NCBI GenBank assembly: GCA_937944075.1
Contig: CALDZZ010000187.1
Location: 1 to 30,007 of the forward strand
Source: an uncultured Rhizobiaceae group bacterium
GTDB taxonomy: Bacteria; Pseudomonadota; Alphaproteobacteria; Rhizobiales; Rhizobiaceae
DNA: 30,007 bases
Direction of reading: 5' to 3'
The position numbers were made by a program, and so were the translations under genes. Below the pieces are notes generated by a model that searched no databases, was not told the DNA's origin, and was given only the letters and a program-made list of their open reading frames with translations. Of this stretch, positions 7,660-16,147 are shown piece after piece (positions within the stretch are counted from its first letter, which is position 1; every line of letters begins with the position of its first letter).

Positions 7660-8113
7660 GCTGGCGGGTGTACTGATCGTTTTACTGGGGCTCTGCAATC
7701 CTGCCTTTGCAGTCAATCCGGACGAGGTTCTGGATGATCCTGTGTTGGAGCAAAGGGCAAGGGAATTGTCTGTCGGTATTCGTTGTCTGGTATGTCAAAA
7801 CCAGTCCATCGATGATTCAGACGCTCAGCTGGCACGCGATTTACGAATTATTGTCCGTGAAAAACTTGTTGAAGGCTTTTCTGACAAGCAGATATTGGAA
7901 TATCTGGTTGAACGGTATGGTGAGTTTGTTTTGTTAAAGCCCAGGCTCAATAACCAGACTATTCTTTTATGGGGATTGCCACTGCTAGCTCTATTGTTTG
8001 GGGGCTTTGCTGCTTACAAAACCTTTGGCAATGCGCAAAAACAAAAACCTACCGATACGCGTCAATTATCGGAAGAAGAAAAGCAAAGACTTTCAAAAAT
8101 TCTGGATGACTAA
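7652..8113 (+). CDS. ccmH: Cytochrome c maturation thioredoxin-like CcmH (CycL)
   Basis: This is a 153-residue protein with a signal peptide ending CNPAFA and the redox motif RCLVCQNQ (Cys45, Cys48), which reduces the CXXCH cysteines of apocytochrome c. A C-terminal membrane helix lies at about residues 103-125, followed by a short cytoplasmic tail. This is the short CcmH form without TPRs, which fits the separate ccmI upstream. The frame is open back to 7607 inside ccmF, but ATG 7652 gives a normal signal peptide and an eight-base overlap with the ccmF stop. It ends the ccmIEFH operon. Confidence 0.93.
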   Translation: MLRLAGVLIVLLGLCNPAFAVNPDEVLDDPVLEQRARELSVGIRCLVCQNQSIDDSDAQLARDLRIIVREKLVEGFSDKQILEYLVERYGEFVLLKPRLNNQTILLWGLPLLALLFGGFAAYKTFGNAQKQKPTDTRQLSEEEKQRLSKILDD

Positions 8114-8160
8114 ACCTCTATAATTCATATCCAGCAGGCCTGAAGAGCAAGGAGAGCACC

Positions 8161-9390
8161 ATGAATACCACCACCCAGCGTGTCGATTTTGAGGGTAGTA
8201 TGGGAGCAAAGCTTTCAGCCAGACTTGATTTGCCTGCAGGTGCTATCAGGGCGTATGCGATTTTTGCACATTGCTTTACCTGCTCAAAAGACCTGCATGC
8301 AACAAGAAGGATATCAGCAGATTTGTCTGCAAGAGGTATCGCTGTCTTGAGGTTTGATTTTACCGGGCTTGGAAACAGCAAGGGCGATTTTGCTTCAACA
8401 AACTTCTCCTCAAACAAAGAGGACTTGCTTGGTGCGGCAAACTACCTTCGTGACAATTTTACAGCGCCGAGCCTGTTGATTGGTCATTCATTGGGTGGTG
8501 CTGCAGTCTTGTCCATTGCCAGTGATATTCCGGAAGTAGAGGCCGTTGTAACAATCGGTGCTCCGGCAGAAGCCGAACATGTTGTTCATAATTTTGGAAT
8601 CAAACTGGAAGAAATCCGGGAAAGTGGTGAAGCTACTGTTTCGTTGGGTGGAAAAGAGTTTTCCATCCGCAGGCATTTTCTTGATGATTTGGCGCAAAAC
8701 AATGTTCTAGAGAAAGTAACTGCATTAAAAAAACCGCTTCTTGTACTGCATTCACCTACAGACCAGATTGTCGGAATAGAGAATGCAACACGCATTTTTA
8801 GCGCAGCAAAACATCCAAAAAGCTTTATTTCGCTGGACACCACAGACCACTTGGTAAGTGAAGATGCAGACGCGGAATTTATAGCCTCGCTTATATCATC
8901 CTGGTCAAACCGATATGTAGGAAAAATTGGCGCCGTAAGGGAAACTGAAAATTACAACAATACAATCGTAAGTGAGACCGGTATTGGCAAGTATCAAAAC
9001 CTGATCACGGTAGGCAATCATCAGTTGCTGGGAGATGAACCAAGGTCTGTAGGCGGATTGGACAGTGGCCCAAGTCCATATGATTATCTGGCAGCAGCGC
9101 TTGGTACATGCACTTCCATGACAATGCGCATGTATTCAGACTTCAAGAAGTTTGATGTTGGCAAGATTTCGGTTGAAGTTTCGCATAAGAAAATTCATGC
9201 CAAGGATTGTTTGGAATGCGCTGAAGGTATTAAAGACGAGGGTGGTAAAATTGATGTGTTTGAACGCAAGATTTTGATTGAAGGGCTGGATAATCAAGAA
9301 CTTGAAGACAAAATGTTGATTATCGCAGACAAATGCCCCGTACATAAAACGCTGGAGAAAACATCCATCGTAAAAACAAGTTTTAAATAA
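8161..9390 (+). CDS. Bifunctional alpha/beta hydrolase-OsmC family fusion protein
   Basis: This is a 409-residue protein with two domains. Residues 1-250 form an alpha/beta hydrolase: the nucleophile elbow GHSLGG has Ser110, and the candidate acid and base are Asp201 (HSPTDQIV) and His230 (DTTDHLV). Residues 265-409 form an OsmC/Ohr domain with the two redox cysteines Cys317 (LGTCTSM) and Cys392 (DKCPVH). OsmC proteins reduce organic peroxides; the fused hydrolase could release or recognise acyl peroxide substrates, but that is speculation. The fusion is a known architecture. No signal peptide is seen, so it is cytoplasmic. An AAGGAGAGC ribosome site lies before ATG 8161, 47 bases after ccmH, so read-through from ccm is possible. 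Confidence 0.88.
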   Translation: MNTTTQRVDFEGSMGAKLSARLDLPAGAIRAYAIFAHCFTCSKDLHATRRISADLSARGIAVLRFDFTGLGNSKGDFASTNFSSNKEDLLGAANYLRDNFTAPSLLIGHSLGGAAVLSIASDIPEVEAVVTIGAPAEAEHVVHNFGIKLEEIRESGEATVSLGGKEFSIRRHFLDDLAQNNVLEKVTALKKPLLVLHSPTDQIVGIENATRIFSAAKHPKSFISLDTTDHLVSEDADAEFIASLISSWSNRYVGKIGAVRETENYNNTIVSETGIGKYQNLITVGNHQLLGDEPRSVGGLDSGPSPYDYLAAALGTCTSMTMRMYSDFKKFDVGKISVEVSHKKIHAKDCLECAEGIKDEGGKIDVFERKILIEGLDNQELEDKMLIIADKCPVHKTLEKTSIVKTSFK

Positions 9391-9391
9391 A

Positions 9392-9411
9392 CTTGGTTAG
9401 CCAGGGTTTTT
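9392..9411 (+). terminator. Weak hairpin followed by T-run after the OsmC fusion gene
   Basis: CTTGG pairs with CCAGG around a TTAG loop (one T-G pair), and five T residues follow. The stem is short, so termination would be partial at best. Confidence 0.35.
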
Positions 9412-9522
9412 CAACATTACCGAAGTTTAATTTTCTGTCCATTAAAATGTAATCCAACCATCTCCATATTCATCTCAACGCAAAACAGATTTTGCATGGA
9501 AATTTGAATTCAGGAGATTTAG

Positions 9523-10998
9523 ATGATTACGAAAACTCAAAACGTTAAGTCTTTAAAAAAGACATTGTTGGCCTCTGCAGTAGCATTGGGTGTCGCCGGA
9601 TTTGCTTTTGGCCAAAGCAATGTTCTAAGCATCAATCCCGCAAACGCCAAGCCTGTAAGTGTCGAGGCACCTGCTGCATTTTCCTTTGGTGATGTTGTTG
9701 AGGCAGTTTCACCTGCTGTGGTAAGCGTACGCGTTGAGCAAACCTTACTGGCTGCAAATAGCAACGGCCGCTTCAGCTTTGACAAACGCGGTCAGGAATT
9801 TATGGAAAAATTCTTTGGCCAGGGTCAAAGAGGCGAGCGTCAGTTCCGTAATCAGCCAAGCCCAAGAAAGGCTCAGTCACAGGGATCCGGGTTTTTTGTT
9901 TCTGAAGATGGATATGTCGTAACCAATAACCACGTTATCGAAGGGGGTACGAAATTTACAATTGTGCAATCAGATGGAACCGAGCTGGAAGCAAAACTCA
10001 TTGGTGCAGATCAAAGAACCGATCTTGCAGTTCTCAAGGTAGAGACTGACCAGAAATTCACCTATGTTGATTTTGGTGAAAAGAGGCCAAGAACAGGCGA
10101 TTGGGTTGTTGCGGTTGGTAATCCATTTGGTTTGGGTGGTACAGTAACTGCAGGGATTGTTTCTGCGCATGGTCGTGATATCGGTTCCAGCCGTTATGAT
10201 GATTTCATCCAGATTGACGCTGCCGTCAACAAGGGCAACTCGGGTGGTCCGACATTTAACTTAAGCGGTGAAGTGATCGGCGTAAACACAGCCATTTTCT
10301 CACCTTCAGGAGGTAACGTTGGAATTGCCTTTGCAGTCCCTGCCAAGCTTGCGGATGAAATTGTATCAGATCTTATCCAGAAGGGTTCTGTTGTAAGAGG
10401 CTGGTTGGGTGTTCAGATACAGCCGTTATCCGTTGAAATCTCGGAGTCACTGGGTCTTGAGGAAGCTTCCGGTGCAATTGTAACTTCTCCCCAGCAAGGA
10501 AGCCCTGCTGCAATCGCTGGCATCGATTCTGGCGATGTGATTACAGCAGTCGATGATCAAAAAGTGAAGGATCCAAAAGAATTGGCGCGTATTATCGCCG
10601 GCTATGATCCTGAAAGTGACATCAACTTGAAGGTGTGGCGTGATGGAGTGTTCAAAGACATCAAGGTAACACTTGGAACGCTGGAAGAAACCAAGGTCGC
10701 AACAGCACAAAAACCACGGGAAGGAAAGCAGCGCAACATGAAGGGCCTCGGGCTTAAGTTGCAGGAAACGTCTCAAGGCGTTGCTGTTGTCGATGTTCAA
10801 CCTGATGGCAAGGCTGCCGAGCGTGGACTGAGGCCTGGAGATGTCATTGTCTCTGTAAACGGTAACAACACTGATAGCGTCAAAAGCTTGCGCAATGGTC
10901 TCAAGTCTGCACGCGAACTTGGCAGGCAATCTGCCTTGCTGGAGGTTGTGCGTGGTGAAAGAACCGTATTTATTCCTGTGCCCGTTTTGAGGGGCTAG
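9523..10998 (+). CDS. degP: DegP/HtrA-family periplasmic serine endoprotease (Do)
   Basis: This is a 491-residue protein. An N-terminal export signal lies at residues 1-30 (LKKTLLASAVALGVAGFAFG). The trypsin-like protease domain has His137 (TNNHVIEGG), Asp167 (RTDLAVLKV) and Ser240 (GNSGGPTF). Two PDZ domains follow at about 280-365 and 400-485. It degrades or refolds misfolded periplasmic proteins. AGGAG at 9512-9516 is six bases from ATG 9523. It lies between the ccm operon and a second two-component system, an order seen in rhizobia. I looked for a stress-type promoter in the 132-base upstream gap and found none that was convincing. Confidence 0.94.
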   Translation: MITKTQNVKSLKKTLLASAVALGVAGFAFGQSNVLSINPANAKPVSVEAPAAFSFGDVVEAVSPAVVSVRVEQTLLAANSNGRFSFDKRGQEFMEKFFGQGQRGERQFRNQPSPRKAQSQGSGFFVSEDGYVVTNNHVIEGGTKFTIVQSDGTELEAKLIGADQRTDLAVLKVETDQKFTYVDFGEKRPRTGDWVVAVGNPFGLGGTVTAGIVSAHGRDIGSSRYDDFIQIDAAVNKGNSGGPTFNLSGEVIGVNTAIFSPSGGNVGIAFAVPAKLADEIVSDLIQKGSVVRGWLGVQIQPLSVEISESLGLEEASGAIVTSPQQGSPAAIAGIDSGDVITAVDDQKVKDPKELARIIAGYDPESDINLKVWRDGVFKDIKVTLGTLEETKVATAQKPREGKQRNMKGLGLKLQETSQGVAVVDVQPDGKAAERGLRPGDVIVSVNGNNTDSVKSLRNGLKSARELGRQSALLEVVRGERTVFIPVPVLRG

Positions 10999-11041
10999 GA
11001 AGTCCCGTCCTTCTTCCCCCCTTTAAAAGAAGGATGTGACG

Positions 11042-11075
11042 AGCGGCAGACTATTTCCCCCAATAGTCTGCCGCT
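11042..11075 (+). terminator. Strong hairpin terminator after degP
   Basis: AGCGGCAGACTATT and AATAGTCTGCCGCT form a perfect 14-bp stem around TCCCCC. A short pyrimidine-rich stretch (AAGTTCTTTCC) follows, not a clean T-run. A smaller 8-bp hairpin (TCCTTCTT with AAGAAGGA, 11008-11034) comes just before it. Together they separate degP from the next transcription unit. Confidence 0.65.
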
Positions 11076-11116
11076 AAGTTCTTTCCACAGATAGCAAACT
11101 TGTATAAATTCAATCC

Positions 11117-11800
11117 ATGAAATTATTAATCGTAGAAGATGATGAAGATGCCGCCAAATTTCTGGTCAAGGCGTTTGGTGAAGCCGGGCATAATCCGATT
11201 CATGTTGGTGATGGTGAATCCGGTTTGCACCTTGCCTTAACAGAACAGTTTGATGTGTTCATTTTGGACAGGATGCTGCCAAAACTTGATGGTCTCAGTC
11301 TTCTCAAACAGGCAAGAGCAAAAGCTGTAAATACACCAGCACTAATCCTGTCAGCCCTTGGAGCAGTGGATGACCGTGTAGAAGGGCTTCGATCAGGGGG
11401 GGATGATTATCTCACCAAGCCCTATGCATTTTCAGAACTTCTTGCCCGGGTAGAGGTGCTCGCAAAGCGCACGAATAACGAGGAGAACGAGGCAATCCTG
11501 ACAGTTGGCTCGCTTGAGCTTAACCGGCTTTCCAGAGAAGTCGTGCGTAACGGTGAAAAAATTCTTTTGCAACCGCGTGAATTTCGTTTGCTGGCATACC
11601 TCATGCAAAATGCCGGGACTGTTGTAACCAGGACCATGTTGCTGGAAAAAGTATGGGACTATCACTTTGATCCGCAAACCAATGTAATTGATGTTCATAT
11701 TTCCAGGCTTCGTGGCAAAATCGACAAGGATTTCGATGAGCCAATGCTCATGACTATACGTGGTGCAGGTTACAAGCTGCAAGCACCGGAAGTCAGGTAG
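11117..11800 (+). CDS. OmpR-family response regulator (second system)
   Basis: This is a 227-residue regulator. The receiver has Glu7, Asp8-Asp9, phospho-acceptor Asp51, Ser79 and Lys101; a winged-helix DNA-binding domain spans about residues 128-224. It starts with ATG 11117 without a visible Shine-Dalgarno sequence. TATAAA at 11103-11108 lies so close that a transcript from it would have almost no leader. It is followed after one base by its sensor kinase. In rhizobia an unnamed pair occupies this position between degP and glnE. The regulon is not known to me; the neighbourhood suggests envelope stress. Confidence 0.88.
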   Translation: MKLLIVEDDEDAAKFLVKAFGEAGHNPIHVGDGESGLHLALTEQFDVFILDRMLPKLDGLSLLKQARAKAVNTPALILSALGAVDDRVEGLRSGGDDYLTKPYAFSELLARVEVLAKRTNNEENEAILTVGSLELNRLSREVVRNGEKILLQPREFRLLAYLMQNAGTVVTRTMLLEKVWDYHFDPQTNVIDVHISRLRGKIDKDFDEPMLMTIRGAGYKLQAPEVR

Positions 11801-11801
11801 A

Positions 11802-13187
11802 ATGTTCTCCAAGGTCAAATCCCTGTTTCGGGTAACAGCAGTCCGGCTTTCCATTATTTACACTTTGATTTTCGGTATTATTGCTGTTGGCATTGTCTTT
11901 TACATGACCGGTGCAACCGTAAATGTTCTCAGGGAACAGTATCAGGCTTCGATTGATCAGGAAATTGATGGCTTGGCGCGGGTATATAATCGGGGCGGCG
12001 TTAATTCTCTTGTCAGAACACTGGACCGGCGGTCGCGGGCGCCTGGTGCAAACCTATATGTGGTTACGACGCCTCAGGGTCAAATCATAGCCGGAAATGT
12101 TCCCAGAATAAAAGACCGTATCATGCAAAAGGAAGGCTGGACCAAACGGGCATTTCCATATGAACGATATGATGATCAAAGCGACCGGGAACACAGGGCA
12201 ATAGCAAGAGTTGTGGAAATTCCAAATGGTATGAGAATTCTTGTTGGACGCGACATTGGAGAATATGAAGATGTTCGTGAAATTGTGGGAAAAGGCTTTA
12301 AACTGGCCATCGGAAGCATGTTGGCTCTTGGGCTTTTAACTTGGTTTTTCGTTGGAAGAAGAGCGCTCAAAAGAATTGACATAGTTTCCAAGTCTTCCCA
12401 ACGAATTATGGATGGTGACAAAACAGAGCGTCTACCGATCATAGGCGTAAATGATGAATTTGACCGATTATCAGGAAGCCTGAATAAAATGCTGGATCAG
12501 ATCAATCATCTGGATGACGGTGTGAAACAGATGTCAGACAATATTGCCCATGATCTCAAAACACCGATTACAAGGCTGAGAAACAAGGCGGAAGAAGCTT
12601 ATGCCTTGCAGAGTGAACCGGAAGTACAGCAAGAAAAAATAGCGGACATCATCGATGACTGCGAAGGTATCGTAAAAACATTCGACGCACTGTTAATGAT
12701 TTCCCGCGTCGAGACCGGTTCAACTGTTGCCAAGATGGAAATACTTGATCCGTCAGATCTGGTGGGTGATGTTTATGAACTTTATGAGGCCGTCGTAGAA
12801 GATGCAGGCAAAACCATAACACTCAACATCAAGATAACTGAAAAAGCCACAATAAACGCAAACAGGGAGTTGCTCTCTCAAGCCATTTCGAACCTGATTG
12901 ATAATGCAATCAAATATGGCGGGGAGGTCATAACGCTTTCTGCAACCAGCCATGAAGGGTCTTTGTCGATACAAGTTGCAGACAATGGGACTGGTATCAG
13001 GGAAGAAGATCGCGCAAAGGCCGTTCAACGCTTTGTCCGGCTTGATCAATCCCGAAGCAAGGCAGGAAATGGTCTTGGTTTATCGCTGGTCAAGGCCATA
13101 GCAGAAATGCACAAGGGTAAACTTGAACTGAAGGATAACAAGCCAGGTCTCCTTGTTGAGTTTACCATCCCCCTAAAGAGTGCGTAA
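11802..13187 (+). CDS. Membrane sensor histidine kinase partner of preceding regulator
   Basis: This is a 461-residue kinase: TM1 at about residues 14-37, a periplasmic loop of about 125 residues, TM2 at about 165-183, HAMP at about 183-235 and an H-box IAHDLKTPITRL with phospho-His250. The N-box is NLIDNAIKYG; DNGTGI and GNGLGLSLVKAI complete the ATP site. The start at ATG 11802 is one base after the regulator stop (TAGA), which gives tight coupling. A longer reading from 11760 would only overlap the regulator. The signal sensed is unknown. The 3' end overlaps the first candidate start of glnE. Confidence 0.87.
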   Translation: MFSKVKSLFRVTAVRLSIIYTLIFGIIAVGIVFYMTGATVNVLREQYQASIDQEIDGLARVYNRGGVNSLVRTLDRRSRAPGANLYVVTTPQGQIIAGNVPRIKDRIMQKEGWTKRAFPYERYDDQSDREHRAIARVVEIPNGMRILVGRDIGEYEDVREIVGKGFKLAIGSMLALGLLTWFFVGRRALKRIDIVSKSSQRIMDGDKTERLPIIGVNDEFDRLSGSLNKMLDQINHLDDGVKQMSDNIAHDLKTPITRLRNKAEEAYALQSEPEVQQEKIADIIDDCEGIVKTFDALLMISRVETGSTVAKMEILDPSDLVGDVYELYEAVVEDAGKTITLNIKITEKATINANRELLSQAISNLIDNAIKYGGEVITLSATSHEGSLSIQVADNGTGIREEDRAKAVQRFVRLDQSRSKAGNGLGLSLVKAIAEMHKGKLELKDNKPGLLVEFTIPLKSA

Positions 13188-16098
13188 CGTGCATATCCAG
13201 TTTTCAAACATACCCAGGCATATCCCCTATCTTGAGGCAGGTGATGCGGAAGAGGTTCATCTTGAATTACAAAAACACCTTGGAGCTGAATGTCTGAAGC
13301 ACCAGACACTTGCTGAATTTCTAATCGCAGTCAGTCAGGCCTCACCCTATCTGAAAGACTGTCTTTTGAAGGAAGTTGATTTTTTTTACAGTCTGTTGGC
13401 TAACGGATTCGATGCCTCGCTTGAGAATATTCTCGCATCTTCATTGAATGCTGGAATGAAAATCACCAGCGAGAATGATTTTATGGTTGCAATCAGAAAG
13501 TCCAAAAGGCGATTGGCCCTTCTTTGTGGGTTGGCTGATCTTGGTGGCTGGTGGGAAGGGGCCAGAGTAACTAAAGCTCTCTCGCAATTTGCAAATATGT
13601 CTCTTTCTGCCTGTCTGGATTTTGTTTTGCTTAAGGCGCATGGAGATGAAAAACTTAAGCTCGCCAATCCTGGCCGCCCGCAGGAAGAGTGTGGTTTTAT
13701 CGTTTTGGGAATGGGAAAACTGGGTGCGGGTGAGTTAAATTATTCAAGCGACGTTGATCTGATTTTCCTCTTCGATGATACCGCAGCAATTATACTTGAT
13801 ACGGATGATCCCCTTACCTTGCTTTCACGCATGGCAAAGCAATTGATAAAACTCATGCAGGAACGCACTGCGGACGGGTATGTTTTCAGAATGGACTTGC
13901 GCTTGCGCCCGGACCCTTCTTCAACACCATTGGTCATACCGCTCATTGCTGCCCTTAATTATTATGAAAGCCAAGGGCAAAACTGGGAACGTGCTGCGAT
14001 GATAAAGGCGAGAGCGGTTGCAGGAGACATCAAGGCCGGAGAGGCGTTTTTGAAAGAGCTGAGTCCGTTTATCTGGCGCAAGTATCTCGACTTTGCAGCA
14101 ATCAATGATGTGCAGTCAATCAAAAGGCAAATTCATGCACACAAGGGCCATGGTGAAATTGCTGTTCTTGGGCACAATATCAAGCTTGGTAGAGGCGGTA
14201 TCCGCGAGATTGAGTTTTTTGCACAAACCCAGCAGTTGATCGCGGGCGGCCGGAACGACCAACTGCGTGTTAATGAAACCATTGCAGCGCTGCAAGCTCT
14301 CCATTCACATAACTGGATTGAGCAATCCGCAGTTGAGGAATTGAGTGAGGCTTACTGGTTCTTGCGGGATGTTGAGCACCGTCTGCAAATGGTTGATGAT
14401 GGTCAAACGCATACCTTGCCGGCAAACCAAAATGAGCTGAAGCGCATTGCCATCATGTGTGGGCAGCAAAACGTTGAAGTATTTGAAAACACAATACGTT
14501 CTAACCTTGAAATCGTTGAAAAACATTATTCTGCTTTGTTTGAAACAGCGCCGGATTTGGCCTCCGAGTCAGGCAATCTGGTTTTTACAGGTGACGGTGA
14601 AGACCCTGATACCATTCAGACCCTGGAGAAAATGGGCTTCGCAAACGCAATTGAAATCATCAAGATAATCAAGACTTGGCATGTTGCCCGAATACCCGCA
14701 CTAAGAGCAACGCAGGCTAGAGAATTATTGACAGAGTTGGTGCCTGATCTTTTGCAGGCTTTTTCCAAGGCTGGCAATCCTGACGATGTCCTTTACAAGT
14801 TTGATCGATTTCTTTCGGGACTGCCAGCCGGGATACAACTTTTTTCAATTCTGAAGAATAACCCTGATCTCTCTGCCCTTGTCATCAAGATTTTGAGCGC
14901 AGCGCCAAGATTGGCAGAGCAAATTGCGCACAGGCCTCATGTGTTTGATGCCATGATTGATCCCCAGTTTGGACAGGGAGAAATCTCAGAAGGTGTTCTT
15001 GAGGAAATTCTTGGCGCGGGTCTGAAAAACAGCACTGATTATGAAGCTGGACTGGATGAGGCAAGGCGCTTCACACGCCAAACACAATTCATGATTGGGT
15101 GTCAGTTTTTCGCTGGAACGCTTTCTGCCCGCGATGCGGCAAAGGCATTCTCAAGCCTTGCTGAAGTGGTTGTCTGCGAGATGCTGGAATTTGTCAGACA
15201 AGAGTTTGAAAAAACGCACGGCAATATAGATGGTGCCAGATTGTGCATTTTGGCAATGGGGCGTTTGGGCAGCAGGGAGTTGACTGCAAGCTCTGATCTC
15301 GACCTTATCTTCCTCTACGATTATGATGGGAATTCTGAAATGTCGGATGGTGAAAAGCCACTCGCAACATCGCAATATTTCATTCGCATGGTTCAGCGGT
15401 TCATTTCTGCAATGAGTGCTCCCACAGCCGAAGGTCGCTTGTTTGAGCTGGACTTCAGATTGCGTCCCTCGGGAAACGCAGGACCTCTCGCAACACACTA
15501 TGAAAGCTTTTTGAAATATCAAAGGGAAGAAGCGTGGGTTTGGGAAACACAGGCTCTAACACGCGCAAGGGTCGTTGCGGGTGACGATTGTCTTGTGAAA
15601 AAAATAAACAAGTCAATTCCAAAAATCATTCATGATCACCGCCAAAAGAAGAATCTGGAAAAAGAAATTCTGCAGATGCGCAAACTGCTTGAAAAAGAAA
15701 AAGGTACAAGCAGTCCTTGGCACGTAAAGAATATGCGGGGTGGTTTTTTGGACATTGAGTTTATCGCTCAATGGCTTGCCATTAAAGATGGTCCAGGAAA
15801 TTTTTCTGGCACTCGCGAAATACTGGAAGACACGCGCCATGAACAAGTGATGGCAGATGAGAGAGAAACGCTTTTAAAAGCCTACGATACATATAATGAC
15901 ATTCTCCAGATGGAAAGAATATGTCTTCTTCAAGAATTTGAAAAAAACGCGATTCCTGAAGGGTTTATTGAGATAATTTGCTCCAAGGTAGACATGCCAG
16001 ACCTGCAATCAGCAGAAGCGCATCTGAAAGCTTTGCAAAAAGATGTACGCAGTATTTTCTTGAGCTTGATGCAAGGCAAAAAAAAGCCCCGAACTTGA
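13180..16098 (+). CDS. glnE: Bifunctional glutamine synthetase adenylyltransferase/deadenylase GlnE
   Basis: This is a 972-residue protein of usual family length with two nucleotidyltransferase modules. The N-terminal deadenylase module has GMGKLGAGELNYSSDVDL (about residue 177 on), and the C-terminal adenylylating module has AMGRLGSRELTASSDLDL (about residue 692 on). Both keep the G-S/D-x-D metal-binding signature. GlnE adds or removes AMP on glutamine synthetase under PII control, tuning ammonia assimilation. Two GTG starts are possible: 13180, which overlaps the kinase stop by eight bases, and 13189, two bases after it. AAAGAG at 13175-13180 suits 13189 better. The gene is probably cotranscribed with the two-component pair. 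Confidence 0.94.
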   Translation: MRNVHIQFSNIPRHIPYLEAGDAEEVHLELQKHLGAECLKHQTLAEFLIAVSQASPYLKDCLLKEVDFFYSLLANGFDASLENILASSLNAGMKITSENDFMVAIRKSKRRLALLCGLADLGGWWEGARVTKALSQFANMSLSACLDFVLLKAHGDEKLKLANPGRPQEECGFIVLGMGKLGAGELNYSSDVDLIFLFDDTAAIILDTDDPLTLLSRMAKQLIKLMQERTADGYVFRMDLRLRPDPSSTPLVIPLIAALNYYESQGQNWERAAMIKARAVAGDIKAGEAFLKELSPFIWRKYLDFAAINDVQSIKRQIHAHKGHGEIAVLGHNIKLGRGGIREIEFFAQTQQLIAGGRNDQLRVNETIAALQALHSHNWIEQSAVEELSEAYWFLRDVEHRLQMVDDGQTHTLPANQNELKRIAIMCGQQNVEVFENTIRSNLEIVEKHYSALFETAPDLASESGNLVFTGDGEDPDTIQTLEKMGFANAIEIIKIIKTWHVARIPALRATQARELLTELVPDLLQAFSKAGNPDDVLYKFDRFLSGLPAGIQLFSILKNNPDLSALVIKILSAAPRLAEQIAHRPHVFDAMIDPQFGQGEISEGVLEEILGAGLKNSTDYEAGLDEARRFTRQTQFMIGCQFFAGTLSARDAAKAFSSLAEVVVCEMLEFVRQEFEKTHGNIDGARLCILAMGRLGSRELTASSDLDLIFLYDYDGNSEMSDGEKPLATSQYFIRMVQRFISAMSAPTAEGRLFELDFRLRPSGNAGPLATHYESFLKYQREEAWVWETQALTRARVVAGDDCLVKKINKSIPKIIHDHRQKKNLEKEILQMRKLLEKEKGTSSPWHVKNMRGGFLDIEFIAQWLAIKDGPGNFSGTREILEDTRHEQVMADERETLLKAYDTYNDILQMERICLLQEFEKNAIPEGFIEIICSKVDMPDLQSAEAHLKALQKDVRSIFLSLMQGKKKPRT

Positions 16099-16112
16099 TA
16101 TAAGTTCGAGGC
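16078..16112 (-). terminator. Rho-independent terminator of the minus-strand PAS kinase gene
   Basis: On the minus strand an 11-bp stem (GCCTCGAACTT with AAGTTCGGGGC, one T-G pair) with loop ATATC is followed by eight T residues. The structure covers the last 21 bases of glnE and its stop, so the two convergent genes share this DNA. No T-run follows in the plus direction. Confidence 0.8.
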
Positions 16113-16147
16113 ATAGTTGGCAGGGTGTATTCACATCAAATTTTACT

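Noticed and set aside
9421..9475. CCATAT upstream of degP as a heat-shock sigma factor -10 box
   Set aside because: No CTTG-type -35 element lies at the right distance.
10447..10929. 160-residue minus-strand reading frame inside degP
   Set aside because: It is opposite a strongly conserved protease gene, lacks start signals and shows no recognisable domain.
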